A stretch of DNA of 64,000 bases from Bhargavaea ullalensis (GTDB lineage Bacteria; Bacillota; Bacilli; Bacillales_A; Planococcaceae). The position numbers and the translations under genes were made by a program. The notes below the pieces were generated by a model that worked only from the letters and a program-made list of their open reading frames with translations, was not told where the DNA came from and searched no databases. Each line of letters begins with the position of its first letter. Within the stretch, counting starts at the first letter, position 1. Below, one piece after another: positions 17,587 to 25,417 of this stretch. The stretch lies in assembly GCF_040545425.1 (NCBI RefSeq), contig NZ_JBEPLW010000001.1; one strand, written 5' to 3'.

Positions 17587-18078
17587 ATGAGCATCGGATT
17601 GATGTTGGTCAAGATGGTCAGCGGATTTATAGCATTAATATTATGCATGAAATGGACAGGGGCCAAAGGGGTATCCAACCTGACGCCGATCGACTTTATA
17701 TGGAGTATCATGCTTTCCGAGATTTTTGGCAACGGGCTCTATGATCCGGAAGTGAAATGGTACGTGGTGCTGCTGATGATCCTTTTCTGGTGCGGCCTAA
17801 AAGTGCTGTTTGACAATATTTTAAGCCGAACCGACAAAATCGAGAAATTTTTGACGGGTGAACATCAGCTGATCGTCCTGGACGGGGAGCCGCTGAAAGA
17901 CCGTCTTCGGAAAAACCGGATGGATATGCAGGATCTGGACGAGGCGCTGAGGAAACAAGGGATTTTCTCGATCGAGGAAGTGAAGCGGGCATACCTTGAA
18001 AAGGACGGCAGCCTGACGGTCCAGCTGAAGGCGTTCGCGGAACCTGTGACGAAAGGCGACCTGAACCTCAATGAATAA
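17587..18078 (+). CDS. DUF421/YetF-family membrane protein
   Basis: 163 residues from the ATG at 17587 (GAAGG upstream). Two or three hydrophobic segments (residues ~5-25, 35-55, 60-80) precede a soluble domain with the V-L-D-G-E-P-L and L-R-K-N-R-M-D-M-Q-D-L-x-x-A-L-R pattern characteristic of YetF/YrbG proteins. It is shorter than typical members, which have ~220-290 residues. Some relatives are linked to spore or membrane physiology in Bacillus. No specific function is assigned. Confidence 0.8.
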   Translation: MSIGLMLVKMVSGFIALILCMKWTGAKGVSNLTPIDFIWSIMLSEIFGNGLYDPEVKWYVVLLMILFWCGLKVLFDNILSRTDKIEKFLTGEHQLIVLDGEPLKDRLRKNRMDMQDLDEALRKQGIFSIEEVKRAYLEKDGSLTVQLKAFAEPVTKGDLNLNE

Positions 18079-18155
18079 GACAGGAAACGAATAGTGAACC
18101 CGGCAGGCCGTTTTTGCGTTAGAATGGATGAAAGCGCGAAGGGAGGCCTGGCGGG

Positions 18156-18752
18156 ATGGCCCGGAAGAAAAAGAAGACCGCCGCGGCAAAACATCTTGCC
18201 AGGGCGGTGTTTGCGGTTGCCGTTGCCATGGCCATATTCATCTTCGTCCAGCGGGAGTGGGATTTCCGGGAAGAGCTGTCCGAACGACCGCTGCCGGAAG
18301 GTCTCCACCCCGCCGTAGAAGAAAAGGCGGCCGAACTGATCCGTCTCGCTTCGGACAAAGGCATTGATGTTGTCATCACGGACGGATACCGGTCCGACGA
18401 AGAACAGGAACGGCTTTATGCACAGGGGCGCACGGCCTCAGGACAGGTGGTGACCCATGCCCGTGCAGGGGGTTCCTACCACAATTTCGGCCTCGCCGTC
18501 GATTACGCCCTCCGTACGCCGGACGGCCGGATCATCTGGGATATCGGCTGGGACGGGAACCAGAACGGAAAAAGCGACTGGATGGAAACGGCGGAGATCG
18601 CCAAATCGCTCGGCTTCGCCTGGGGCGGGGACTGGAACGGCTTCAAAGACTACCCGCATCTGGAGATGACGTTCGGACTTTCGCTCCGTGAACTGAGGGC
18701 GGGCTGGCGGCCGGAAGACCGGGGTGCGGCGGAAGCTTCGGATGGACAGTGA
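18156..18752 (+). CDS. M15-family peptidoglycan peptidase (CwlK-like)
   Basis: 198 residues: a basic N-terminus and one membrane/signal segment (residues ~10-30), then an M15C domain. Visible are D-G-Y-R-S-D-E-E-Q near residue 80, the zinc ligands in S-Y-H-N-F-G-L-A-V-D-Y near residue 110, and a C-terminal D-Y-P-H-L-E. Such enzymes cleave L-Ala-D-Glu in stem peptides during wall turnover. The ATG lies just downstream of AAGGGAGG. Ends before a strong terminator. Confidence 0.88.
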   Translation: MARKKKKTAAAKHLARAVFAVAVAMAIFIFVQREWDFREELSERPLPEGLHPAVEEKAAELIRLASDKGIDVVITDGYRSDEEQERLYAQGRTASGQVVTHARAGGSYHNFGLAVDYALRTPDGRIIWDIGWDGNQNGKSDWMETAEIAKSLGFAWGGDWNGFKDYPHLEMTFGLSLRELRAGWRPEDRGAAEASDGQ

Positions 18753-18772
18753 AAGCTTGATAAATAAGACGG

Positions 18773-18828
18773 AAAAAGGGACTGTTCCGCATCCCGGCGA
18801 TGGCCGATGCGCGGAACAGTCCCTTTTT
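18773..18828. terminator. Perfect bidirectional terminator
   Basis: The arms AAAAAGGGACTGTTCCGC (18773-18790) and GCGGAACAGTCCCTTTTT (18811-18828) are perfectly complementary over 18 bases, with A and T runs on the outside. It serves the M15 gene on the plus strand and the small gene at 18839 on the minus strand. Confidence 0.9.
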
Positions 18829-18838
18829 GGTTCAACGA

Positions 18839-18934
18839 TCAGTCCTGATCGCCAGTAAATGTGAGAATGAGGCCTGCGACCGTGCCGACGATGATGATCG
18901 CGAAAACCGTGAACAAGATATACAAAAACCACAT
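18839..18934 (-). CDS. 31-residue single-span membrane peptide
   Basis: A 31-codon gene on the minus strand whose ATG at 18934 follows AAAGGAGTGG at a good distance. A hydrophobic helix (residues ~2-25, from W-F-L-Y-I-L-F) is followed by the polar end T-G-D-Q-D. The upstream extension of the same frame (to 19129) is unlike protein. It ends next to a perfect terminator. No family recognised. The strong ribosome site and terminator make it a credible small gene. Confidence 0.6.
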   Translation of the reverse strand: MWFLYILFTVFAIIIVGTVAGLILTFTGDQD

Positions 18935-19072
18935 GTGCGTCTCCACTCCTTTGGCAGGCAGTTCAGGTCCATTATAGCATCCGCAGGCCGTGCGGGCAAT
19001 CCGGTGTTGGCTTTCCGCGGGCGGTTTCGGGTAGACTGTCGGTAGGATGTCATAATTCCAAGGAGGGATTTC

Positions 19073-20002
19073 ATGGACTGCCGATCGGATGAGGAGCTTC
19101 ATCAGCTCGTTCAGGAATCGAAAGTACATACACTGGAAGGCATGGTCGCCGACTACATCCCCGCCCTCGCAAAGGCCGACCTCGGTTCATTGTCGGTGGC
19201 GATGGCCTTCCCGGACGGCAACTGCTACTCGGCGGGGGACGTGGACAAAAAAGCCACCCTGCAGAGTATCTCAAAAGTGATCGCACTGGCGCTTGCCCTG
19301 CTCGACAACGGCGAGGAATATGTGTTTCAGCGGGTCGGGATGGAGCCGACGGGAGACCCGTTCAACTCAATCATCAAGCTGGAGACGACAAAGCCCCACA
19401 AACCGCTCAACCCGATGATCAACGCAGGTGCGCTCGCCGTCACGTCGATGATCAAAGGCGATTCCCTTGATGAACGGCTCGGCCGGCTGATCCACCTGGT
19501 CGAGCTGATCACGGGCGAGCGGGGCATCGGCTACAATGAGGAAGTCGCCACTTCGGAACTCGAGACCGCCGACCTGAACCGCTCGCTCGCCTATTACCTG
19601 AAGCAGTACGAAGTGATCGAGGACGACGTCGAAACCGTCATGGAGCTGTACACAAAACAGTGCGCCATCGAGATGAGCAGCATCGGCCTCGCCAAAATCG
19701 GACTCATCCTCGCCATGGACGGCAAAGACCCGCAGACCGGGGAAACGATCCTGCCCCCTCGCGTCGCGTCAATCTGCAAAACCTTCATGGTCACCTGCGG
19801 CATGTACAACGCATCCGGCGAATTCGCCATCCGCGTCGGCGTCCCCGCCAAGTCCGGCGTCTCCGGCGGCATCATGGCTGCCGTGCCGTACCGATGCGGA
19901 ATCGGCATCTTCGGCCCCGCCCTCGACGAACGCGGCAACAGCATCGCCGGCTGGGACCTCATGGAGAAAATGTCCAAAAAATACGACCTCAGCATGTTCT
20001 GA
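19073..20002 (+). CDS. glsA: Glutaminase A
   Basis: 309 residues, the normal glutaminase length. It shows the serine/lysine catalytic S-I-S-K element in L-Q-S-I-S-K-V near residue 65, P-F-N-S, P-L-N-P-M-I-N-A-G-A-L near residue 110 and a G-x-S-G-G-I-M-A-A-V near residue 260. It hydrolyses glutamine to glutamate and ammonia. ATG at 19073 behind AAGGAGGG. Followed by a terminator. Confidence 0.95.
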   Translation: MDCRSDEELHQLVQESKVHTLEGMVADYIPALAKADLGSLSVAMAFPDGNCYSAGDVDKKATLQSISKVIALALALLDNGEEYVFQRVGMEPTGDPFNSIIKLETTKPHKPLNPMINAGALAVTSMIKGDSLDERLGRLIHLVELITGERGIGYNEEVATSELETADLNRSLAYYLKQYEVIEDDVETVMELYTKQCAIEMSSIGLAKIGLILAMDGKDPQTGETILPPRVASICKTFMVTCGMYNASGEFAIRVGVPAKSGVSGGIMAAVPYRCGIGIFGPALDERGNSIAGWDLMEKMSKKYDLSMF

Positions 20003-20003
20003 C

Positions 20004-20052
20004 CCAAAAGACTGCCTGCATCCGGAAAACACCGGAACAGGCAGTCTTTTGG
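20004..20052 (+). terminator. Terminator after glsA
   Basis: CCAAAAGACTGCCTG and CAGGCAGTCTTTTGG are perfectly complementary over 15 bases around a 19-base loop. There is no long T run, so efficiency is uncertain. Confidence 0.65.
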
Positions 20053-20070
20053 CATGGAAAGGGTCGAAAA

Positions 20071-20087
20071 TATGGGTATTTCGCATA
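20071..20087. promoter_or_regulatory. PlcR-box-like variant, 17 bp
   Basis: TATGGGTATTTCGCATA directly abuts the canonical-looking box at 20088. Read on the minus strand it is TATGCGAAATACCCATA and is followed by ATTTTC, which parallels the site upstream of the PapR-like gene at 24349. The half sites are nine rather than eight bases apart, so it does not strictly fit the PlcR consensus. Confidence 0.4.
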
Positions 20088-20103
20088 TATGCATAAGTGC
20101 ATA
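20088..20103. promoter_or_regulatory. PlcR box (exact consensus match)
   Basis: TATGCATAAGTGCATA fits the PlcR box TATGNANNNNTNCATA at every fixed position and extends to a perfect 7+7 dyad around TAAG. On the plus strand it is followed at the proper distance by a poor -35 (TATTTC) and TAGAGT (20126-20131), the layout of an activator-dependent promoter. It lies at the 3' end of the plcR-like gene, so this promoter would read antisense to that gene toward the dehydratase genes. The match is seen in the sequence; function is inferred. Confidence 0.65.
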
Positions 20104-20145
20104 TTTCTAGTGCAAAATTCCGTGTAGAGTAGTAGGTGGGAGAGA

Positions 20146-21021
20146 TTATTGGGACACAAGAAACTCCTGCTTGTACTCTTGAAGGATTTTCTTATAATAA
20201 TCCAGCCCCAACAGATCGAAGAAGAACAACGCCCGCTGATACTCTGCTGCAATCTCCCCGGCCGGGCTCCCGAGCTTTTCAAGGATTGACCCTTTTTGGT
20301 AGTAGAGTTGGCCTAGGACTAACATGTCATGATGCTTTAGTGAAAGCTCAATGGCCTCTTCTGTCGTTGCTTTTGCATCGTTATATTGTTGTTGAAGAAA
20401 CTGGAGTTTACCAACGTTGTAAAGGAACTTAATACGCAATAGTTCATATTCATCAGAGGCATTGTTCTCCTCTAGGATCTCCTTGAAAATTAAAGTGCTC
20501 TCCTCAAAAAAATTATTCTCGGCCAATATAGAGGCAATCGTATTCTTTATCCGCAGATTTAACAATACGTCTAGCCCGCCAACCTGGTGATTAATTAAAT
20601 TTCGAAGCTCTGTAACACAGTACTTATAGTCTATTTTCTTTAAATAGTATAAAGAAACTAATTGGTGGAAAAGCAGATAGTGTCTTAGTTCAGGGTGTAA
20701 AATCTCTTTGTTTCCTAGCTTAGCTTCTAAGTATTTATTTAATCCTTCAAAGTCTTTTTTGGAAGAGAACAACTGTACTTCTTCTCTTATTCTCTCTGTC
20801 TTTTCCACGTCATCATGGATTAAAACTTCCAAAAAGTATGAAAGAGGGAGCCTGAGTTTTTGAGAGATGGCATGAAGAGTGTCAATACTTGGGTATGAGT
20901 CGCCTTTTTCAAGTCTGCTGATCTCAGATTGATTACAGATGCCAACGGCAAGTTCTTTTTGAGTCATCTTTCTGAGCTTTCTCCATTTTTTTATCTCGGT
21001 GCCGAGGCGTGCATGGTTCAT
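20146..21021 (-). CDS. PlcR-like quorum-sensing transcription regulator (XRE HTH plus TPR)
   Basis: 291 residues, close to the ~285 of Bacillus cereus PlcR. The N-terminal helix-turn-helix shows L-G-T-E-I-K-K-W-R-K-L-R, T-Q-K-E-L-A, N-Q-S-E-I-S-R-L-E-K-G and Y-P-S-I-D, closely following PlcR as I remember it (LGSEIKKIRVLRGLTQKQL, HQSEVSRIESG, YPSMD). The remainder is helical TPR-like repeats with L-G-Q-L-Y-Y-Q-K-G near residue 240. PlcR-family (RRNPP) proteins bind an imported pheromone and then activate promoters with a PlcR box. Both a matching box (20088) and a PapR-like peptide (24424) lie in this locus. The gene is AT-richer than its surroundings, which suggests transfer. Confidence 0.88.
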   Translation of the reverse strand: MNHARLGTEIKKWRKLRKMTQKELAVGICNQSEISRLEKGDSYPSIDTLHAISQKLRLPLSYFLEVLIHDDVEKTERIREEVQLFSSKKDFEGLNKYLEAKLGNKEILHPELRHYLLFHQLVSLYYLKKIDYKYCVTELRNLINHQVGGLDVLLNLRIKNTIASILAENNFFEESTLIFKEILEENNASDEYELLRIKFLYNVGKLQFLQQQYNDAKATTEEAIELSLKHHDMLVLGQLYYQKGSILEKLGSPAGEIAAEYQRALFFFDLLGLDYYKKILQEYKQEFLVSQ

Positions 21022-21073
21022 CGATTATCACCCTTTTGGCATATGGTTCAGCTGTTTGCTGTCCTTTCTCTAA

Positions 21074-21103
21074 TAGTAACGGAAAATTCCCGCCAATTGT
21101 CAA
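21074..21103 (-). promoter_or_regulatory. Promoter of the plcR-like gene
   Basis: On the minus strand a consensus TTGACA (21103-21098) is followed after ~18 bases by TTACTA (21079-21074), about 55 bases ahead of the ATG at 21021. No PlcR box overlaps it, unlike B. cereus plcR. Confidence 0.5.
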
Positions 21104-21160
21104 CTTTGCGCAAAAGTATGTTTGTTTTATCAAAACCATTGATTGAAAGGATGAGGAAGC

Positions 21161-23467
21161 ATGAATGTAAAACCCGTCAAACTCGCCGCGGAGCTCTATC
21201 CCTACCCGACTGCCTATGTTCATTCACTGCCAACCTCCATCCTCGATGGCTTTGTGGTCAGCACCACGCTTGATATTCTTCAGCAAGTCAATCGCAGAAG
21301 GGCCGCTGTGAACCATGCTGCCAAGATGGCTGAAAAGGTATTCAACCGTTATGGACTGTCCATGGACGAGTTCCAAGAGGCCGACCTTCCATCCAAGTTT
21401 ATGAATGACGAAGAGGAGAACACGATCGGCACGTGGGTCCGAAGAAAAGAAGACCTGAAAGAAGCACTCGTCCGCCTCAACGTGATTTACCGGTTGGAAC
21501 AGGAAAGGGTGGCGCGAAAAATCGTCGGGACTTTGGAGATGGAAACGATGAGGAAGCAGCTCGCAGTCCAGCATTCAGAGTTGCTGGATAAAATCGGCAA
21601 GGGAGTCCCGAAGAACTCGGAATCTCTCAGACAACTGGCCGAGGAGGCGTTGCCCTATGTACTGGATTTAACGATCTCAAATAACAAGTATCCGGACAAC
21701 TTTAGATTTGGTTTCTCCAACAACCGTGATCAGGAAAAATCGCTTTCTGCGGAAAACAGCATTTTGCTATCCAGAAAGGTGATTCAATGCTGGCTGTCGG
21801 CCATGGCGAAAAATCCCCGGTTAAACAGTGGATTCATCTTCCGTGTCAATGATGGATTGCTTGGACAAAACGGGAAAAGGGCATGTTTGCAGACGTCCAG
21901 AGGAGCCGAATTTATCATGCATGCCGAGCCGGTGCCTTCTGTGCATTTAAAGAAAGGGACAGCCCGCAAGAAGAAAGACTGGGTGCGCTCGTTCAGGGTA
22001 GCCGGGGGAGAAGAGCAATTCAACAAGCTTGTAGCGTTGGGTCTTCTCGTTCCGATCATATCGGCTTTAAACCCAGCGAAGAGGCCTTTAAGGAGGTTGT
22101 CGGATGCGCTGAAAGGAACAGATCCTCAGGAAACCCGACGTCTTCGCCGATTGTTTCTGTTGCTTGATGCCACTCTGGAAACAATGCAAGATACAGACTC
22201 GCGAGCCATCAGGAGGCAGAGGGAACGTGCAGTCCGGTTAGTAAATAAGATTCAAAAAGAGTTAGAGCTTGCCACGCTGACTGCTGCCCAGGAAACTGTC
22301 TTGTTTGAAGAAAAACAATCGCTGGTTGACGCACCGGTGCCATTGCCGGAGAAAGTGCAGAAGGAGATGGAAGAGTTCGCCTCCGAACTCCCGCTGTCAG
22401 TGGTCCGTTCTAACCTCGCTGGCTCAATGACGCGGTTTTTTGTGGATCAAGCAGGCCGAGGCGGGACATGCCGCGATGTCTTGGAATTCATCGCCGCTTA
22501 TGCAAACCGGCCGGATAAGATCGAGGAATCTATCCGGATCGCAAAACTAGATTCTGAAAGAGCAGGCAGGTCTTCTGCTATCCCTTCACGGGTCGGGCCG
22601 TCTGAAATGCACCCAAACGGGTTGATCCAGTTCCGGATCTCTGCTCATTCGTCCCAGGCACTTGAGCGGGGCGATTACCAATTGCTGATCAACGAAATTT
22701 CTACGGGGTGCAGAATTCCTGATGTGGATGCGGACTGGAAGGAGAAACTCAACCCGGGTGCAGAAGTTATTCATTTTTCCTATGGAGATGGGAATGTGGA
22801 GGGGCGGTTCGAAGGGAGAGAGCTTATCTGGTCCACTTCATGGGATCGATATGCAGGGAATTCCAAACAGTTAACCTTGACCGATCTGACACTTGAACAT
22901 GATGAGCATACAGACAGCCTCAGGTTGGTGGCGCCTGAAGGTCATACAGTTTGTGTGGCCTACACGGGAGAAAAGCCGATCCATCAGTTGCCTGAAATGA
23001 TCAGGCTATTCCTCTCCATCAGCAATCCGTGGGTGGGTGTTCCAAAACTGAAGTGCGGCAAACTGGTCCCCGGGCATTCTCCTCGGGTGACAAAAGGGAG
23101 AGTGGTCTCTTCTGCGGCAGAATGGCGAGTGTTGTTGAAGGATGTGCCGTTGATCGATGATCAAGAGGAGGATTTTGATTACTTTATCCGTCTTCATGAC
23201 TGGCTTGCAAAGTCCGGTATTCCGAAGGAAGTGACATTCCGCATAGTGGATCCGAAATTTCCGGTCATGCTGACTGGTGAAAGGGATAAATATATCCACT
23301 TTGGCATTCCGCACTTGGTCCGCCGTTTTTGCAAAGAAACGAAAGAGGCCGGCGGCAGCATGCTCGTGGTGACGGAAGTATTTCCTGAGCGCGGGGCTCA
23401 CGTTGTCGGCAGAATGGGCCACCCGTGTGTGACAGAATTCCAGGTGCCGGTGATCTGGCACGGATAA
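21161..23467 (+). CDS. LanB-like dehydratase (glutamylation domain), divergent
   Basis: 768 residues. The C-terminal third is recognisable as Lant_dehydr_N: I-R-L-F-L-S-I-S-N, then H-S-P-R-V-T-K-G-R-V-V-S-S-A-A-E-W-R near residue 640, and D-W-L-A-K-S-G-I-P-K-E-V. The N-terminal half is poorly conserved and the S/T-P-F block is not evident, so the substrate site has diverged. No LanC, precursor or azole genes adjoin it. It is divergent from the plcR-like gene across 139 bases and is followed after 14 bases by a SpaB_C-like gene, forming a second split dehydratase pair. It could act on the peptide of the first cluster, act as a peptide aminoacyl-tRNA ligase, or have its own missing substrate. 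The family call is fairly secure, the role is not. Confidence 0.7.
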   Translation: MNVKPVKLAAELYPYPTAYVHSLPTSILDGFVVSTTLDILQQVNRRRAAVNHAAKMAEKVFNRYGLSMDEFQEADLPSKFMNDEEENTIGTWVRRKEDLKEALVRLNVIYRLEQERVARKIVGTLEMETMRKQLAVQHSELLDKIGKGVPKNSESLRQLAEEALPYVLDLTISNNKYPDNFRFGFSNNRDQEKSLSAENSILLSRKVIQCWLSAMAKNPRLNSGFIFRVNDGLLGQNGKRACLQTSRGAEFIMHAEPVPSVHLKKGTARKKKDWVRSFRVAGGEEQFNKLVALGLLVPIISALNPAKRPLRRLSDALKGTDPQETRRLRRLFLLLDATLETMQDTDSRAIRRQRERAVRLVNKIQKELELATLTAAQETVLFEEKQSLVDAPVPLPEKVQKEMEEFASELPLSVVRSNLAGSMTRFFVDQAGRGGTCRDVLEFIAAYANRPDKIEESIRIAKLDSERAGRSSAIPSRVGPSEMHPNGLIQFRISAHSSQALERGDYQLLINEISTGCRIPDVDADWKEKLNPGAEVIHFSYGDGNVEGRFEGRELIWSTSWDRYAGNSKQLTLTDLTLEHDEHTDSLRLVAPEGHTVCVAYTGEKPIHQLPEMIRLFLSISNPWVGVPKLKCGKLVPGHSPRVTKGRVVSSAAEWRVLLKDVPLIDDQEEDFDYFIRLHDWLAKSGIPKEVTFRIVDPKFPVMLTGERDKYIHFGIPHLVRRFCKETKEAGGSMLVVTEVFPERGAHVVGRMGHPCVTEFQVPVIWHG

Positions 23468-23481
23468 CGGAGGAGAGACCG

Positions 23482-24357
23482 ATGCAACGAGAGAAGGAAT
23501 GGCATACGTACAGATTTTATCCGCGATATGAGCATCTGCTGGATGAAGTCATCCAGCAGATTATCAAACCGATAGCTTCAGAGTTGACGGGGGAAGTTCA
23601 TTACTATTTCTTTATCCGCCGACAAGATCATCACGGTCACCACATCATGGCGGGTTTCCTGTTGGAGCCGGAAGAAGCAGAATCCCTAAAGATGAGGATC
23701 CGGCACGACTGCAGCCGGGCATTGCAGGAGTTGGACGGCGATCGATCAAGAGCCAGGCGGCGCCTTCTGTTTGAAGAAGAGGGAGGAGAACAGCAGCCTG
23801 GAGTCCGGCCGTTCAAGCGGGAGACGCTTTTGGGTGCGGGCGCAAAAGAAGGCGTTATCTGGCCTGACTTGTTGTTAAAGCGTTCCACCGACTTGACGTT
23901 CTCAATCATTGAAAATGAATTGATGGGAGGAGCGGATCGAACAGATGCCGTTATCTTAATGATGCATCAGGCGATTCGTTCGGCCCTCTGCAGCATGGAG
24001 GAAGCGGCTGACTTTCTTGAGCGCTACGCGGACCGATGCATCCGCCGGTGTCATGAAGCAGGCCTGGGCGATAACCTCAGCCAGGCAGCGAAGCTTAATG
24101 AACAGCAGTTTTTAATCCAGTGGGGCCGTACCCTGAATAATGTTCACCTGCTCCGGAAGATCCGGCCGTTTATTGAAGAACTCTGCTCGGTCCGCCATCA
24201 AGTGGAGGAGCAGATGATCCCATCTCCGCCGTTTGAGGAATTTCTTTTCCGCTATTTGCAGGAGACCAATAACCGTCTTGGAATGAGTCATAAGGAAGAG
24301 GCGTACATTGCGAAACTCCTACATAAGACCCTTGAAAATAGTTCAAAATATGCGTAA
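23482..24357 (+). CDS. SpaB_C-like partner of the divergent dehydratase
   Basis: 291 residues from the ATG at 23482 behind ACGGAGGAGAG. Near residue 45 it has H-Y-Y-F-F-I-R-R-Q-D-H-H-G-H-H-I, where family members show W/D-x-x-G-P-H-I, so the proline is replaced. Near the end is T-N-N-R-L-G-M-S-H-K-E-E, the conserved N-R-L-G motif. Coupled to the dehydratase gene upstream. Its last codons overlap a PlcR-box-like sequence that probably controls the downstream pheromone gene. Confidence 0.72.
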   Translation: MQREKEWHTYRFYPRYEHLLDEVIQQIIKPIASELTGEVHYYFFIRRQDHHGHHIMAGFLLEPEEAESLKMRIRHDCSRALQELDGDRSRARRRLLFEEEGGEQQPGVRPFKRETLLGAGAKEGVIWPDLLLKRSTDLTFSIIENELMGGADRTDAVILMMHQAIRSALCSMEEAADFLERYADRCIRRCHEAGLGDNLSQAAKLNEQQFLIQWGRTLNNVHLLRKIRPFIEELCSVRHQVEEQMIPSPPFEEFLFRYLQETNNRLGMSHKEEAYIAKLLHKTLENSSKYA

Positions 24358-24392
24358 TTCACATATTTTCTAGCACTTTTACATGCTATACT
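24349..24392 (+). promoter_or_regulatory. PlcR-box-like site and extended -10 promoter of the PapR-like gene
   Basis: TATGCGTAATTCACATA (24349-24365; half-site spacing nine, one more than the PlcR consensus) is followed by TTTTCTAGCAC and, at 24384-24392, TGCTATACT, a near-consensus extended -10. A -35 hexamer is poor, as expected when an activator is needed. The arrangement downstream of CATATTT-CTAG mirrors the site at 20088. Confidence 0.5.
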
Positions 24393-24423
24393 GGATGAAA
24401 CCACACGAGAGGATGGATGGAAG

Positions 24424-24534
24424 ATGAAAAAGAAGGTCTTCTTGACACTGGCTATGGGTGCAATGGCATTTGGACTGTTCTTCGGTGGAACAGTTGGCAC
24501 ACTTACAGAACTTCCATTTGAGATTGCTTCTTAA
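24424..24534 (+). CDS. PapR-like pheromone precursor peptide
   Basis: A 36-residue peptide: K-K-K after the start Met, a hydrophobic export segment (V-F-L-T-L-A-M-G-A-M-A-F-G-L-F-F) and a short tail ending T-E-L-P-F-E-I-A-S. PapR of the B. cereus group is a ~48-residue precursor with the same build, whose mature signal carries L-P-F-E (for example ADLPFEF). Ribosome site GGATGG/GGAAG just upstream; its own promoter and operator-like sequence at 24349-24392; a terminator at 24588. Encoded in the same locus as a PlcR-like regulator. If processed as in PapR, the active peptide would come from the last seven to nine residues, but the ending I-A-S differs from all PapR types I know. Confidence 0.8.
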   Translation: MKKKVFLTLAMGAMAFGLFFGGTVGTLTELPFEIAS

Positions 24535-24587
24535 GTTTTAGCGTTAACCCGCAGGGAATTTCTATTTTCCTGCTAATAATGTCACGA

Positions 24588-24621
24588 GGTGATCCCCATA
24601 TTAAGTTGGGATCATCTTTTT
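24588..24621 (+). terminator. Terminator after the PapR-like gene
   Basis: GGTGATCCC and GGGATCATC pair with one G-T position and are followed by TTTTTAG. The remaining ~190 bases to mscL hold only a small 7-bp hairpin (24678-24700) and nothing else I recognise. Confidence 0.8.
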
Positions 24622-24813
24622 AGTTTTATCTTAAATGTAGTGAAAATTAGGCCAACAGGGTGACTACTTATTGAAAATGCTGGCGTTTTGAGAGCCAGCA
24701 CGTCCTAGAATTGCAGGAGGATTGGTCGTAGGCTCTGCAAAAAAATGAATTCCTTTCTTTAATGGTTCAATTATCGTGATAGAGTAAACAAGAAATTTGA
24801 AGAGAACCGGAGC

Positions 24814-25215
24814 TCAAATACTATTATTGTTCTTCCCCTCCTTCAACAAATCCCTGATCTCCCTCAACAATTCCTCCTTCACGTCCGCCTCTTGTTTTTC
24901 TTCTTCCTCTGCTTCTTCTTCTTCTTTTGTTTGTTTGAGTTTGGACAAGAGCCGGAGCACCATGAAGATGGCGAAGGCGATGATGAGGAAATCAAAGACG
25001 TTTTGGAGGAATACTCCGTATGTGACTTTGGCATTTCCGACCTTGAATGCGAGGCCGGTGAAGTCGATGCCGCCGACGAGGATTCCGACGAGCGGTGTGA
25101 TGATGTTTTCCACAAGGGAGGAGACGATTTTTCCGAAGGCAGCGCCGATGACGACGGCCACGGCAAGGTCCAGGATGTTCCCCTTGAAGGCGAATTCTTT
25201 GAAGTCTTTCCACAT
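24814..25215 (-). CDS. mscL: Large-conductance mechanosensitive channel MscL
   Basis: 133 residues, normal length. N-terminal F-K-E-F-A-F-K-G-N-I-L-D-L-A-V-A-V-V-I-G, pore helix G-A-A-F-G-K-I-V-S-S-L, second membrane segment V-F-L-Q-N-V-F-D-F-L-I-I-A-F-A-I-F, and a charged E-rich cytoplasmic helix at the end. It releases solutes on hypo-osmotic shock. ATG at 25215 behind AAAGGAATG on the minus strand. Confidence 0.96.
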   Translation of the reverse strand: MWKDFKEFAFKGNILDLAVAVVIGAAFGKIVSSLVENIITPLVGILVGGIDFTGLAFKVGNAKVTYGVFLQNVFDFLIIAFAIFMVLRLLSKLKQTKEEEEAEEEEKQEADVKEELLREIRDLLKEGKNNNSI

Positions 25216-25417
25216 GCTCAGTTCATTCCTTTACAGTTGGATCTTGTTTTAGCCGATTTGTCGGCGGTCATAGTATAGCGGGAAATGCCGGGAGAAAAAA
25301 GTTTTTCATAGGATGGGACTTCTTCTTTTTGCTGAGCTCCGGAAAAACATAACAGTTGAACACGCACAAACGTTCGCTTATAATGAGAACAAACGTTCTT
25401 GAAAGGCGGCGGAGAGA

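Noticed and set aside
20150..20290. A TTG-initiated plus-strand frame of ~45 codons just after the exact PlcR box, starting with lysines and hydrophobic residues.
   Set aside because: It lies wholly antisense to the conserved C-terminus of the PlcR-like gene, and its later part is not peptide-like; likely a coincidental frame.
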